This document shows, in pieces, positions 26,313 to 35,573 of a stretch of 64,000 bases of DNA. Made by a program: the position numbers and the translations under genes. Position 1 is the first letter of the stretch, and every line of letters begins with the position of its first letter. Under the pieces are notes generated by a model. The model was given only the letters and a program-made list of their open reading frames with translations, was not told where the DNA came from and ran no database searches. This DNA is from an uncultured Prevotella sp. (GTDB lineage Bacteria > Bacteroidota > Bacteroidia > Bacteroidales > Bacteroidaceae), in contig CAJKDU010000007.1 in the NCBI GenBank assembly GCA_905198745.1, forward strand, positions 1-64,000, given 5' to 3'.

Positions 26313-26780
26313 CTATTTCCTGCCTCTTTCCACGGCGGAATAGTTCACTTTCAAGGCACCTGCGCGACGCAAAGCCTGCTTCACGTCGGTGATGAATCCC
26401 ATGCGGGTGTGCTGGTCGGCCTTGATGGATACGGTCATGCGTTTGGCGTCCTCGGCCTGCATGTTGGTGTGTTCTGTTGCCACGTAGTCTGTCACGCCCG
26501 TCACGTCGGAGAACTTGTCGTTGACTTGTATGCGCGACTCGCTGCTCGTCTGCTTGCCGAGTTTGTCCGACGGCCTGCCTATATAAATATAGGTGACAGC
26601 CGATTTCTTGGTCAGCCGTGTAAGCTCCGTTCCTGCTGGAACTTGGTATTTCACCTTGAGCGTGACCTTGCGCATGTGGGTTACAATCATGAAAAAGAAG
26701 AGCACGGTGAATATCAGGTCGGGCAGCGAAGCGGTGTTCAGTCCCGGCACGTCGTGCCCTTGTCTGCGGAAACGACTCAT
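26313..26780 (-). CDS. ExbD/TolR family protein (second copy)
   Basis: ExbD proteins form the moving part of the ExbB-ExbD proton channel that powers TonB. This 155-aa copy has a basic N-terminus, one membrane segment (about 17-37) with the essential aspartate in SLPDLIFTVLFFFMIVTHM, and a periplasmic domain. It is the last of four overlapping minus-strand genes. Its ATG overlaps the stop of the other exbD by 4 bases, so the two are coupled. Two different ExbD chains may share one channel, or one may be specialised. Confidence 0.9.
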   Translation of the reverse strand: MSRFRRQGHDVPGLNTASLPDLIFTVLFFFMIVTHMRKVTLKVKYQVPAGTELTRLTKKSAVTYIYIGRPSDKLGKQTSSESRIQVNDKFSDVTGVTDYVATEHTNMQAEDAKRMTVSIKADQHTRMGFITDVKQALRRAGALKVNYSAVERGRK

Positions 26781-27373
26781 CTTGCGCCTCCTTTCTCGCT
26801 GGTGTCATACACTTCCGATATGCGTTGCGGATAACATTCGCGCAGGGCTTTGCGTTCTTCTTCGCTGCATTGCATGTAGCTTCTGTGGAACTTTTTCTGT
26901 GCCAAGGCATTGCGGAGCTGGGCATAGGCTGCCATCACTTCGTTCTGCACGCGGAAGTAGGTGTTGTAGTCGGCGTCGCGGTCGGTCTCTATGGAGATGA
27001 TGTGCTGGTCGCTCACGTCAAACGTGCCCACAAGCGCCACCTTGCGTCGGGTCTTTTGGGGAAGGTCTGCCCGGTCTTGCGGATTGCCCACGAACTCAGC
27101 CACACGGCGACGCAGTAGGCCCAACGCTACAGGTTTCCCTCCGGCGAGAATGGAGTCGGTGCGTGTGATGCTTATTTTCATTACGTTGCGCTCGGCTGCA
27201 TCGGTAGGCTCCTGGTGCTCTTCGTCGGGCTGTATGGGCGGCAACTGGCGCGACAAGCCCTTGTCCACGTCCATCGAACTGGTGACGAGGAACAGGATGA
27301 GCAGCATGAACGAGATGTCTGCTGTCGATGTGGTGTTCAGTTGCGGCACCCGCCGCCTTCTTTTCCTAAACAT
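26777..27373 (-). CDS. ExbD/TolR family protein (first copy)
   Basis: This 198-aa ExbD has a strongly basic start (MFRKRRRRVPQLNTTSTAD), and the membrane aspartate lies in STADISFMLLILFLVTSSMD. The periplasmic part is longer than in the second copy and contains an insert around residues 70-110 (ISITRTDSILAGGKPVALGL). It overlaps the membrane-protein gene upstream by 8 bases and the second exbD downstream by 4. Confidence 0.9.
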   Translation of the reverse strand: MFRKRRRRVPQLNTTSTADISFMLLILFLVTSSMDVDKGLSRQLPPIQPDEEHQEPTDAAERNVMKISITRTDSILAGGKPVALGLLRRRVAEFVGNPQDRADLPQKTRRKVALVGTFDVSDQHIISIETDRDADYNTYFRVQNEVMAAYAQLRNALAQKKFHRSYMQCSEEERKALRECYPQRISEVYDTSEKGGAR

Positions 27374-27869
27374 GTTTCTTTCGGATGTATTTCATGTTGC
27401 CGTAGACCACAGTGCCCGCGGCGATGACAATCAGAATGAGGGAACTGCTCACGAACATGTCTGCCAACTTGAGCCAGCCCCACGATTCGAACCATTTCCC
27501 GTTGATGAGAATGGGCTGTGAAGAGCCAATGAGAAACGTAACGACGAGCAGTAGGATGGTTCCGCAGGTCACGCTCGTGGCTATCTTGGCCCTGTTGATG
27601 CCGTCTATCTTGCGCTCTCCCTTGAACTTCAGGCTCCGTGTGATCGACCATACTGCCACAACCATGGCTCCGGCGAGGAGCACGTAGATGAGTGCAAGCA
27701 CAGCGTCGGTGAACAGGGGCGCGTTGAATTCGGGGTTATCGTCGAACGGACGGTCGAAGCCGATGAGGCTGAAAGCGGCAAACACTACCGCTATCACTGC
27801 AGCCAGCACGTAGAGCAGACGCATGGAAATGCGCTCCGTGGGCCACGACTTCAAGTTGATGTGTTTCAT
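27366..27869 (-). CDS. Four-helix membrane protein between exbB and exbD
   Basis: I do not recognise a named family. The 167-aa protein has four predicted membrane segments: LLYVLAAVIAVVFAAFSLIG (about 18-37), AVLALIYVLLAGAMVVAVWS (about 57-76), ATSVTCGTILLLVVTFLIGS (about 96-115), and FVSSSLILIVIAAGTVVYG (about 139-157). A basic loop (RSLKFKGERKIDGINRAK) lies between the second and third. It overlaps exbB by 4 bases and the first exbD by 8, so the cell makes it together with the proton-channel subunits. A structural or regulatory role in that complex is inferred from this coupling only. Confidence 0.75.
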   Translation of the reverse strand: MKHINLKSWPTERISMRLLYVLAAVIAVVFAAFSLIGFDRPFDDNPEFNAPLFTDAVLALIYVLLAGAMVVAVWSITRSLKFKGERKIDGINRAKIATSVTCGTILLLVVTFLIGSSQPILINGKWFESWGWLKLADMFVSSSLILIVIAAGTVVYGNMKYIRKKHV

Positions 27870-28711
27870 GCTTTCTTCAGCTTATACTTCATCACCGCGT
27901 CGAGGAGTGTGATACACGATTCCTCCATTTGGGCGGTGAGATGTTCTATCTTTGACAAAATGTAGTTGTAGAATACCTGCAGCACGAGTGCCACGATGAT
28001 GCCGAAGATGGTGGTGATGAGTGCCACCTTCATGCCTGCAGCCACAATAGTGGGGCTGATGTCGCCCGCCTGCTGTATCTGGTCGAAAGCCATCACCATG
28101 CCAATCACCGTGCCGAGGAATCCCAGCGAAGGGGCCATGGCTATGAAAAGCGTTATCCACGAACAGCCTTTTTCCAGGTTTGCTGCCTGCACGGACCCGT
28201 AGGCGGTGATGGAGCGTTCCACTTCCTCGATGGAGTCGTCCACTCGGGTGAGCCCCTGATAGCAGATGGAGGCCACGGGACCACGTGTGTCGCGGCAGAG
28301 TGCTTTGGCGCCCTCGATGTCGCCTTCGGCTATACGGGCGTCCACGTCTTTCATAAACCGCTTGGCGTCTATCTCGGAGAGGCTGAGATAGATGATGCGC
28401 TCGATGCAGAAAGCCAGTCCGAGCACGAGTGCCAGTGCCACGAGCGACATGAAGCCTGCGTTTCCCTCAATGAATTTGGTCTTGAGTTCCTTGTGCAGCC
28501 CTTCGCTTTCCACGGGCGCCACGGATGTGGAGTCGGCAGCCATCTCGCTGATTAGGTCGTCGTCTTGTGCTGCGGCTGTGGTGTCGGCTACTGCGGTGGC
28601 CACACTGTCGTTGTTGGCTTTCGGTGAAGTCTGTGCCAAGGCGGAAGCTCCGCTTGCACACAGCATCAATGTCGTGATTGCCCAAAGGGCAACAAGTCTT
28701 TTCATCTTCAT
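27866..28711 (-). CDS. exbB: ExbB/TolQ/MotA-type proton channel protein
   Basis: ExbB forms the inner-membrane proton channel that energises TonB. The 281-aa protein begins with a hydrophobic, signal-like segment (LVALWAITTLMLCASGASAL) and an Asp/Ala/Thr-rich stretch of about 60 residues, an extension absent from enterobacterial ExbB. The conserved core follows: FMSLVALALVLGLAFCIERI (about 86-105), a cytoplasmic loop, and the two channel helices with AMAPSLGFLGTVIGMVMAFD (about 189-208) and MKVALITTIFGIIVALVLQV (about 226-245). It leads the exbB-membrane protein-exbD-exbD operon; a TAATTTTG box lies at 28781-28788. Confidence 0.92.
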   Translation of the reverse strand: MKMKRLVALWAITTLMLCASGASALAQTSPKANNDSVATAVADTTAAAQDDDLISEMAADSTSVAPVESEGLHKELKTKFIEGNAGFMSLVALALVLGLAFCIERIIYLSLSEIDAKRFMKDVDARIAEGDIEGAKALCRDTRGPVASICYQGLTRVDDSIEEVERSITAYGSVQAANLEKGCSWITLFIAMAPSLGFLGTVIGMVMAFDQIQQAGDISPTIVAAGMKVALITTIFGIIVALVLQVFYNYILSKIEHLTAQMEESCITLLDAVMKYKLKKA

Positions 28712-28780
28712 ATTGTTTTAAATGTTTTCCGGACGTTTGTGGCAGCTTACTGCCGTTCCCGTCGCCATGTTTACGGAATG

Positions 28781-28788
28781 CAAAATTA
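28781..28788 (-). promoter_or_regulatory. -7 box for the exbB operon
   Basis: CAAAATTA reads TAATTTTG on the minus strand, 69 bases ahead of exbB. Confidence 0.55.
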
Positions 28789-28923
28789 CAATAAAACCAA
28801 GAACCCAACAAATAAAATGGAGAAAATATACGGGCCGTTAAGCTGGCTGCCAGGGCTTGGCAGTCTGTGACTGGTAGGGGACTCAGACAAGAGAATCGTT
28901 TTGCGGGCGTATGAAAACAAAAG

Positions 28924-28953
28924 AAGAGGGAAGCCCGCAGGTTTCCCTCTTCC
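28924..28953 (-). terminator. Terminator after SusCD
   Basis: GAAGAGGGAA and TTCCCTCTTC form a 10-bp stem with a 10-base loop; on the minus strand it is followed by TTTTGTTTTC, downstream of the SusD-like gene. Confidence 0.8.
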
Positions 28954-28970
28954 GTGAGTCTGTTGATACC

Positions 28971-30545
28971 CTATCTGTATTCGCTCAACTTAGGATACTT
29001 GGTATAGAGATTCTGGTTCTGCAGTTCTTCGTCTGCCAGGATGCGATAGAGATAGTAGATGCTGTTTTTCGTGAAAGCCGACCCGTCTGGGAGCTTGAGA
29101 GTGTAGTGGCCTTCGCCGATGATGGGATTCTCGGGGTCTTGTGCTACAGGGTCCTTGCTCGTGTCGTTCTTTGGATACACCGTCACGCCTTCCACGTCGT
29201 GTGCTTCACGTTCCACGCTCTTTTGGTTGCGGATGATGTCAGTGAGCGCGAAGCCTTCACCCCACAGTTCCTTGCGGCGCTCCATCCAGATGGCTTCGAG
29301 CAAGTCGTTGCCGGTGGCTGTCACGGCAGGGGCCGTGGCGCCTGCTTTCATGCGTGCCTGCTGCAGGTCGTGCAGCAATTCGCGTGCTTCGCCCTCCTTG
29401 TTGTTGATGTGGGCAGCGGCTTCTGCCTTGATGAGGTATATTTCGGACGTGCGCATCAGGGCGTAGTTGGTCAGATCGTTGTCCTCGTCTACCATCTTGA
29501 ACTTGTCGTTCATCAGACGTATGGTCTGGCCGCCCTGCAGCGTGTAGCCCCACTGCTTGAACAGGTCGCCGCGGTAGTCGCCTTCGCTAAACTTGGCAGC
29601 GAAGTTGGGGTCAACGCAGAGGCTGCCGTAGCCGTTGAGTGAGTTACACTTGAACCAGCCCACCGTGGCACCGTCGCAATCGTCGAGTGTTGAGGTGTAT
29701 GCCCACAGCCATTCCTTGTTGTTGTAGTCGTTGAACCCCTCCTTGTATTCGGCTTCGGTCATCAGATAGCTGTTGCGCTCCAACACCTGCGATGCATACG
29801 TGTAGGCATCCTCCCATTGGCGGGCATACAGGCAGGTGCGGGCGAGCAAGCCCAGGGCTGCCGTATAGTCAATCTTGTACTGGTCAGCTTGAGCTGAACC
29901 GTGCGAGTAGTCCGACGGTATCAGTTCTACCGCTTTTTTCAGGTCGCTGACGGCCTGGGCGTAGACTTCCGAAACGCTCGAAGCTGGGTTGCCGCTCAGG
30001 GCAGTGCCGAGTGTGGTAGGCTCCGTGTAGACGGGCACGCACACAGCGTTCGGGTCTTTGTCGATGGCGAACGAGTAGTGTGAGGCAAGCATCATGTACA
30101 TGAACCCGCGGGTGGCATAAGCCTGGCCCTTGATGCGGTTCTTGTCTGCCTGAGTGCCCGAAGCGTTGTCCACATAGGCAATGACGTTGTTGCTGTTGTT
30201 GATGGCATCGTAGCACATTGTCCAGCAGAAGCGCACGTGTTGAGCGCGGGCATAGCCTGCCGTGAGGTTGTAGCCATCGCTGAATCCGTAGCTTTTTGCC
30301 TTTACGCAGTCGCTGCCCATGAAGTCGTCGTTGAGCAGGATGGCTCCCAGTCCGACAGACTGTATGGTGATGCCATCGTTGAACACGTAGCTCCATGTGC
30401 CACGCAGCACGTCGTCTGCGTAAGTTGTGCTCTTGAAAGTGTTGTCGGCGTCGAGCGACGTGGTGGGTGCGGTGTCAAGATCGCAGGCCGTAAGGGTGAC
30501 GAGCGCTGTGAAAACCACGCCCATCTTGCTGATATATTTATTCAT
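28971..30545 (-). CDS. SusD/RagB family nutrient-binding lipoprotein
   Basis: SusD-like lipoproteins sit on the outer face of the outer membrane and form a lid on their SusC partner to bind glycans or peptides. The 524-aa product has a type II signal peptide (VVFTALVTLTACDLD, lipid Cys near 21), the usual N-terminal motif PTTSLDADNTFKSTTYADDV, TPR-like helices (YATRGFMYMMLASHYSFAI; LGLLARTCLYARQWEDAYTY) and the C-terminal RagB block (RTSEIYLIKAEAAAHINNKE and IWMERRKELWGEGFALTDII). It follows the SusC-like gene by 20 bases. No glycoside hydrolase or peptidase lies next to the pair, so the substrate is not evident. Confidence 0.93.
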   Translation of the reverse strand: MNKYISKMGVVFTALVTLTACDLDTAPTTSLDADNTFKSTTYADDVLRGTWSYVFNDGITIQSVGLGAILLNDDFMGSDCVKAKSYGFSDGYNLTAGYARAQHVRFCWTMCYDAINNSNNVIAYVDNASGTQADKNRIKGQAYATRGFMYMMLASHYSFAIDKDPNAVCVPVYTEPTTLGTALSGNPASSVSEVYAQAVSDLKKAVELIPSDYSHGSAQADQYKIDYTAALGLLARTCLYARQWEDAYTYASQVLERNSYLMTEAEYKEGFNDYNNKEWLWAYTSTLDDCDGATVGWFKCNSLNGYGSLCVDPNFAAKFSEGDYRGDLFKQWGYTLQGGQTIRLMNDKFKMVDEDNDLTNYALMRTSEIYLIKAEAAAHINNKEGEARELLHDLQQARMKAGATAPAVTATGNDLLEAIWMERRKELWGEGFALTDIIRNQKSVEREAHDVEGVTVYPKNDTSKDPVAQDPENPIIGEGHYTLKLPDGSAFTKNSIYYLYRILADEELQNQNLYTKYPKLSEYR

Positions 30546-30565
30546 AATCCTTTTCCTTTTTACCT

Positions 30566-33500
30566 TTAAAGTTTAACATTGATACCGAATGAAATGGTCT
30601 TCATGGCCGGATAGCGATACTGCACCATGCCGCTGAGCGGTTGCTCCGGGTCGAGACCTTGCTGGCTGTGCAGGGTGAAGAGGTTTTCTGCTTGCACGAA
30701 CACGTTCACGTCTTTCATGTATGCGCTCTTCACCAGCGCCTGCGGCAACTGGTAGTTCAGTGTCACGGTCTTCAGGCGCAGGTAGCTGCGGCTTACGAGC
30801 CAGCGCGAGGAAGAGCTTGTGAAATAGCTGGTCTGGCTATACACAAGTTTCGGAATGTCGGTGTAGCGGTTATCTTCTGTCCAGCGGTTGAGCATGTTCT
30901 TGCTCAGGGTGTTGCCGTTGCCACCAGCCACGCCTATCATGTTCACGTAGTCGCTGTTGTATAGCTTGCCGCCCAAGGCGTAGGAGAACTGAGCCGAGAG
31001 GGTGAGGCCTTTCCAGCGCACGTCGGTGGAAAAACCTCCGCTCAGCGACGGCAGCGAACTGCCGCACTTCACTTTGTCTTTCTCCTGGTTCAGGCTGTTG
31101 TAGTCTTCTGTCACCTGTTTGTTGCCCTCGTCGTCATAGTAATACCACTGTGGATTGCCGTTGTCGGGGTTCACTCCAGCCCATTCGTAGAGCCAGAAGT
31201 CGTAGAGCGAACCGCCCTTCACCCATTTCTTGCTACTCTGCCACATCACGTCGCTGGGCAGTTCCTCAATTTTGTTCTTGTAGGTCGTGGCGTTCACGGA
31301 GAGTTTCCATGTCCAGTCCTTGGTGCGGATAGGGGTACCGTTGAGGGTGAACTCCCATCCGTAGTTCTTCAGCTTGCCGATGTTGGCGTCTATACTGCTG
31401 TAGCCAGACGAGGGCACGAGACTGCGGGCGAAGAGCAAGTCCTTGGAGGCACGCTCGAAGTACTCCACTGTTCCCGACAGGCGGTCGCCGAAGAAACTGA
31501 AGTCCAAGCCCACATTGGTGTTGAGGTTGGTTTCCCATGTCAGTTCGGGCGTGGCCATGCGCGAAGCGTGCAGCGCGTTCTCGCCCTGGAACTTGCCGAT
31601 GCTGTAGAGTGCCTGGTAGGCATAGTAGCCCACATTGTCGTTACCTTGTGCACCATAGCTGGCTCGAAGTGTGAGATTGTCTACCCACTTCACGGGCTGC
31701 ATCCACTTCTCGTTCGTGATGCGCCATGAACCGCCGAACGACCAGAAGGTGCCCCAGCGGTTGCCTGGAGCAAAACGTGACGAACCGTCGGAACGGAGCG
31801 AGACACTGGCGAAGTACGTGCGCTTGTAGGAGTATTCGGCGCTGCCGAAGAAACTGAGCAACTTATACTGGTCGCTGTTGCCGCCGAAAGACACAAGCGT
31901 GGAAGCCACATCGGGTTCGTAGTAGCCTTCGGCAATCACGCCCGAGCGTTGTCCGTTGAAGTTGGACGTGTTGTATTCGTAGTATTCCTGGCCCGCCATG
32001 GCATGCACATTGTGCTTGTCGCAGAAGGTGTGCTCATAGTTAATCACGTTGTTGATGGTGAAACCTGTGGTGCGCGTGTTGCCTTTGTAAGACGTACCCA
32101 CGGGGTTCTTGCCGTAGGTGGGGTTCGAGTAGTCTTGCTGGAACAGGCTGTTGTAGTCCAGATTGACGGTCATCTTGTAGCTCAGGTCTCTGATGGGGTC
32201 TATCTTGATGAAGCCCTGCACGGTGGCTGCGTCGCGGTTGCGCTCATGCTTGTCGTAGAACATGGAGTGGGCAAGGTTCATGCCTGAATAGCTGTTGGCC
32301 CGGTAAGTGCCGTAGTCGGGGATGCGGTTTCCGCTTTCGTCGAGCCGGTAGGCACCCGTGTCGGGGTCGCGCTCGTAGACGGGATAGAACGACGGCATGT
32401 TGCGGGCGAAGAGCACCACGTTGTCCGTACGGGTGTCGTTCTGCTTGGGGTAGCTCTGTGAAGAGTGAGCTCCCGAAAGGTTCATGCCCACTTGCAGCCA
32501 GCTCTTCAGGTTGGATGTTATGTTGGCGCGCACGTTGTAGCGTTTGAAACCGGAGCAGATGTAGGCTCCCTGGTCGTCGAGATAGCCTAGTGAGAGGTAG
32601 TATTTGGAGTTCTTGCTTCCGCCCGACACGCGTGCGCTCAAGTCTGTGTAGTGAGCGTTTTGGGTCATGGCATCTTCCCAACTGTCGTCCCAAAGAGGAG
32701 TGGCACCGCTCACAATCTTGCCGTCCGTGCCCACAGGCTGCGCATACTGCGAACCGTAGGGATTGATGCCGAGCACTTTGGTCACGTTTCCCGAAGCCTT
32801 GGTGGCTGCCTCGGCGGTAGAAAGTCCGTCGTTCAAGTATTTGTTGCGCATGGCTTCCCACTGGAGCTCGAAATATTCGTTGGTCGTGAGTTGGTCGTAG
32901 TCGGCCACGGCACGACTGGAGAAGCCGTATTTGGCGGTCAGCTCAATAGTGGGTGTAGCGCCCTGTGAACCTTGCTTGGTGGTGATCATGACCACGCCGT
33001 TGGCGGCGCGTGAACCATAGAGCGAGGCGGCAGCAGCGTCCTTTAGTACGGTCACCGAGGCAATGTCCTGACTGTTGATGTTGGCGAGTTTGCCGTCGTA
33101 CGGCACACCGTCAACCACGTAGAGAGGGTCTGAACTGGCGTTCACCGAACCCACACCACGGATATATACCGAAGCGTCTTCGCCCGGCTGGCCGCTTGTG
33201 GCAAACGACTGCAAGCCTGCCACGGTGCCCTGGAGGGCTTTCGACACGCTTGCCACCTGTGAGTTGGCAATCTTCTCGCCTGTCACCACGCCGGCAGAAC
33301 CTGTAAAGGTGGATTTCTTGCGGGTGCCGTAGGGCACGGTGATGACCACTTCGTTCAGTTCTTCCGATGTCTCGGCAAGGGTTACGGTGAGCTGGCTTTT
33401 TCCTTTCACGGGCACACTCACGGTGTTGTAGCCCACGGAGGTGAACTGCAATGTGGCGTCTTTGTCGGCTTCAATGATGAATTTCCCGTCGATTGAAGTC

Positions 33501-33652
33501 ATCGTTGCTACTTTTTGTCCCTGCACCTTCACGGTTACTCCCGGGACAGACTCTCCCTTCGCATCCTTGACAGTTCCGCTTATCTTGATTTTCTGGGCAT
33601 GTGCGCAGACAACCATAAGCAAAGCTATCAGGACAGAAAACAATCTGTTCAT
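30566..33652 (-). CDS. SusC/RagA family TonB-linked outer-membrane transporter
   Basis: This 1028-aa TonB-dependent barrel imports a nutrient with its SusD partner. After the signal peptide (FSVLIALLMVVCAHAQ) comes a carboxypeptidase-regulatory-like domain (about 24-95, with KGESVPGVTVKVQGQKVATM). A TonB-box region follows (NEVVITVPYGTRKKS), and then the plug (about 120-225, with YVVDGVPYDGKLANINSQDI and LYGSRAANGVVMITTK). The barrel ends in AMKTISFGINVKL. Most SusC proteins share this order. The 5' leader is about 155 bases from the TAATTTTG box at 33811-33818. Energy would come from a TonB/ExbBD set such as those in this window. Confidence 0.95.
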   Translation of the reverse strand: MNRLFSVLIALLMVVCAHAQKIKISGTVKDAKGESVPGVTVKVQGQKVATMTSIDGKFIIEADKDATLQFTSVGYNTVSVPVKGKSQLTVTLAETSEELNEVVITVPYGTRKKSTFTGSAGVVTGEKIANSQVASVSKALQGTVAGLQSFATSGQPGEDASVYIRGVGSVNASSDPLYVVDGVPYDGKLANINSQDIASVTVLKDAAAASLYGSRAANGVVMITTKQGSQGATPTIELTAKYGFSSRAVADYDQLTTNEYFELQWEAMRNKYLNDGLSTAEAATKASGNVTKVLGINPYGSQYAQPVGTDGKIVSGATPLWDDSWEDAMTQNAHYTDLSARVSGGSKNSKYYLSLGYLDDQGAYICSGFKRYNVRANITSNLKSWLQVGMNLSGAHSSQSYPKQNDTRTDNVVLFARNMPSFYPVYERDPDTGAYRLDESGNRIPDYGTYRANSYSGMNLAHSMFYDKHERNRDAATVQGFIKIDPIRDLSYKMTVNLDYNSLFQQDYSNPTYGKNPVGTSYKGNTRTTGFTINNVINYEHTFCDKHNVHAMAGQEYYEYNTSNFNGQRSGVIAEGYYEPDVASTLVSFGGNSDQYKLLSFFGSAEYSYKRTYFASVSLRSDGSSRFAPGNRWGTFWSFGGSWRITNEKWMQPVKWVDNLTLRASYGAQGNDNVGYYAYQALYSIGKFQGENALHASRMATPELTWETNLNTNVGLDFSFFGDRLSGTVEYFERASKDLLFARSLVPSSGYSSIDANIGKLKNYGWEFTLNGTPIRTKDWTWKLSVNATTYKNKIEELPSDVMWQSSKKWVKGGSLYDFWLYEWAGVNPDNGNPQWYYYDDEGNKQVTEDYNSLNQEKDKVKCGSSLPSLSGGFSTDVRWKGLTLSAQFSYALGGKLYNSDYVNMIGVAGGNGNTLSKNMLNRWTEDNRYTDIPKLVYSQTSYFTSSSSRWLVSRSYLRLKTVTLNYQLPQALVKSAYMKDVNVFVQAENLFTLHSQQGLDPEQPLSGMVQYRYPAMKTISFGINVKL

Positions 33653-33810
33653 AACTTTGTCGTAATATTAAAACATTAAACTTATTTATTTCTCTCTTTT
33701 TAAGTATGCTGCTTTATCAGCTTTTTCTTCGTCTCTCTTATCTAATATCTCTCTTTTATTTCGATTGAAATTATAGTCTTCTTTCTTACGATTAATGGTA
33801 CATTCGAGTA

Positions 33811-33818
33811 CAAAATTA
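33811..33818 (-). promoter_or_regulatory. Promoter of the SusCD operon
   Basis: CAAAATTA reads TAATTTTG on the minus strand. Nineteen bases further upstream lies an ATTG that could serve as the -33 element. The leader to SusC is about 155 bases, AT-rich and free of obvious structure. Confidence 0.6.
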
Positions 33819-33919
33819 GTGATTTGTAGTCGTAATGCAATATATAAAAATGATAATTAGTCTTTTTTTATGGAAGTTAACAGTTTGTTTTACTTATGAT
33901 ATGTGAATCTTTCTATAGA

Positions 33920-35560
33920 CTATTTGCCAAGTTGCTGACTGCTGAAGGGGTCTTTCACAATGATGGTCTTGCCGGTCATGGGATGGCGGAACTGCAGTTC
34001 TTCGGCATGGAGCCACAGGCGGTCGGCAGGATGGCCATAGAGGTTGTCGCCCTTGATGGGGCAGTTGAGGCCCTCGGGGTGGGCACAGTGCATGCGCAAC
34101 TGGTGGGTGCGCCCCGTGTGGGGATAGAGGGCGATGAGTGTTTCACCGTTCTTTTCATCGACAACCCTGTAGCTGGTGATGGCACGCTTTCCGTGGATGG
34201 GGTCAACGAGCTGGCGAGGTCGGTCGTCGAGGTCGGGGCGGAGCGGCAGGATGATGGTGCCCTCGCGTTTCACTTCGGGGGCAAGTGTGCCGCTGAGCAC
34301 TGCCATGTAGCGCTTCTTGATGTCGCGGTCGAGGAATTCAGCCTGCAACCTTTTGTGCGATTCCTTGGTCTTGGCGATGACCATCAAGCCTGAAGTGTCC
34401 ATGTCGAGGCGGTGCACAATGAGCGGTCCTTCGGCTTGGGGCCACATGGCCTGTGCCCATGTGAGCACACTGCGGCGGCCGTCTTTGCCCGGCACGGAGA
34501 GCATGCCGTGAGGTTTCGACACCACGGCGAGCCATTCGTCTTCGTACATCACGCGTGGCTGCAGGGCGTGCGGGTCGGTAGCGAGCGGATTTGGAGCCAC
34601 GTCAAGTCCCTGGAGCATGTGCCCAAGCAGGGGCTTGCACTTGCTGCGGCAGGCAGGGTAGAAGTGGAGATGATGGCGCACCTCGGTCTTGGGCGAGCGT
34701 CCCCACCAGAATTCAGCCATGCACAAGGGGCGCATGTGGTGGGCATAGGCCCACTGCAGCAGTTTCGGAGCGCAACATTCACCTGTGCCCGATGGAGGTG
34801 TGGCGTGCATCTCCCGATAGAAAATGTCGCTCACGGTGCGCACTTCTCCCCGTGCGTTGAACAGCCGGTACTGGTCGAAAATCCACCGTTGCAGATTGTC
34901 GGACATCTGTTTACGCTCCTGTTTCAGCCGTGCCGTTTCGCCGTCCATCCTCACGAGTTGCTCCTCAAGGGCATGGCTTTCGGCTTGTGCTGCCTGTTTC
35001 ATCCGCTTCAGCTCCGCCTTCATGAATTGGCTTTGTCGGGTCATTTCCTCCCTTTCCTCCTCACTGGGCGAGCCTTCCGTGCGCCTTTTGTCGCGCTGCC
35101 GTTTGGCCTCGTCCATTTTCCGTCGCCATGCTTCCGTGCGCTTGTCCCATGCTTCACGGCTCTCCGCCAGTTGCTGGGCGAGCCGTGTTCTTTCGGACGA
35201 TTGGCTGAGCTGGCTGATGCGGCGGTTGAGTGCGGAGATGCGCTCTTCGCCCTGCTTGAAGTGGCCGTCGGGCTGCAGCAGGTCGTAGACGGCAGGCACG
35301 AAGTAGTCGAGCCGGTTGCTGCCGGCAAGCAAGCCGGAGTAGGCAGCCAGGAAACCGATGGTTCCGTCGGTGCGCTCCACCACGAGCACGCCGAACATCT
35401 TGCCCTGCTGCAGTTCTTCCGCCCATTGTGTCTGGGCGGCGATGTAGCGTTGCAGTTGCCGGCAAGCCTCGAGGGCGAGCGGATGAGGCTCGTAGCAGAA
35501 CGGATAAGTGAACTTGTCGGGAAGAGGCAGGCTGGTGTGGAGAGGATGAAATGTAGTCAT
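33920..35560 (-). CDS. RluA-family pseudouridine synthase with long N-terminal extension
   Basis: RluA-type enzymes isomerise uridines in rRNA or tRNA. The catalytic domain is the C-terminal third. Its catalytic Asp is in HRLDMDTSGLMVIAKTKESH near residue 395, and PHTGRTHQLRMHCAHPEG lies near 487. The first 330 residues are unusual for RluA: a globular start (FTYPFCYEPHPLALEACRQL), then a long charged helical stretch (about 125-235) and a small Cys-containing segment. The start at 35560 fits the conserved opening and gives 546 aa; a longer frame exists but would begin upstream of the promoter box. The -7 box TAACTTTG ends only five bases before the ATG. Which RNA is modified is unknown. Confidence 0.87.
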   Translation of the reverse strand: MTTFHPLHTSLPLPDKFTYPFCYEPHPLALEACRQLQRYIAAQTQWAEELQQGKMFGVLVVERTDGTIGFLAAYSGLLAGSNRLDYFVPAVYDLLQPDGHFKQGEERISALNRRISQLSQSSERTRLAQQLAESREAWDKRTEAWRRKMDEAKRQRDKRRTEGSPSEEEREEMTRQSQFMKAELKRMKQAAQAESHALEEQLVRMDGETARLKQERKQMSDNLQRWIFDQYRLFNARGEVRTVSDIFYREMHATPPSGTGECCAPKLLQWAYAHHMRPLCMAEFWWGRSPKTEVRHHLHFYPACRSKCKPLLGHMLQGLDVAPNPLATDPHALQPRVMYEDEWLAVVSKPHGMLSVPGKDGRRSVLTWAQAMWPQAEGPLIVHRLDMDTSGLMVIAKTKESHKRLQAEFLDRDIKKRYMAVLSGTLAPEVKREGTIILPLRPDLDDRPRQLVDPIHGKRAITSYRVVDEKNGETLIALYPHTGRTHQLRMHCAHPEGLNCPIKGDNLYGHPADRLWLHAEELQFRHPMTGKTIIVKDPFSSQQLGK

Positions 35561-35565
35561 GCGTG

Positions 35566-35573
35566 CAAAGTTA
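35566..35573 (-). promoter_or_regulatory. -7 box almost abutting the RluA-type start codon
   Basis: CAAAGTTA reads TAACTTTG on the minus strand; only GCACG-like spacing of five bases separates it from the ATG, so the transcript would be nearly leaderless. Confidence 0.6.

Noticed and set aside
33653..33919. Riboswitch or structured leader ahead of SusC
   Set aside because: The leader is AT-rich and shows no stable paired elements by eye; only the promoter is supported.
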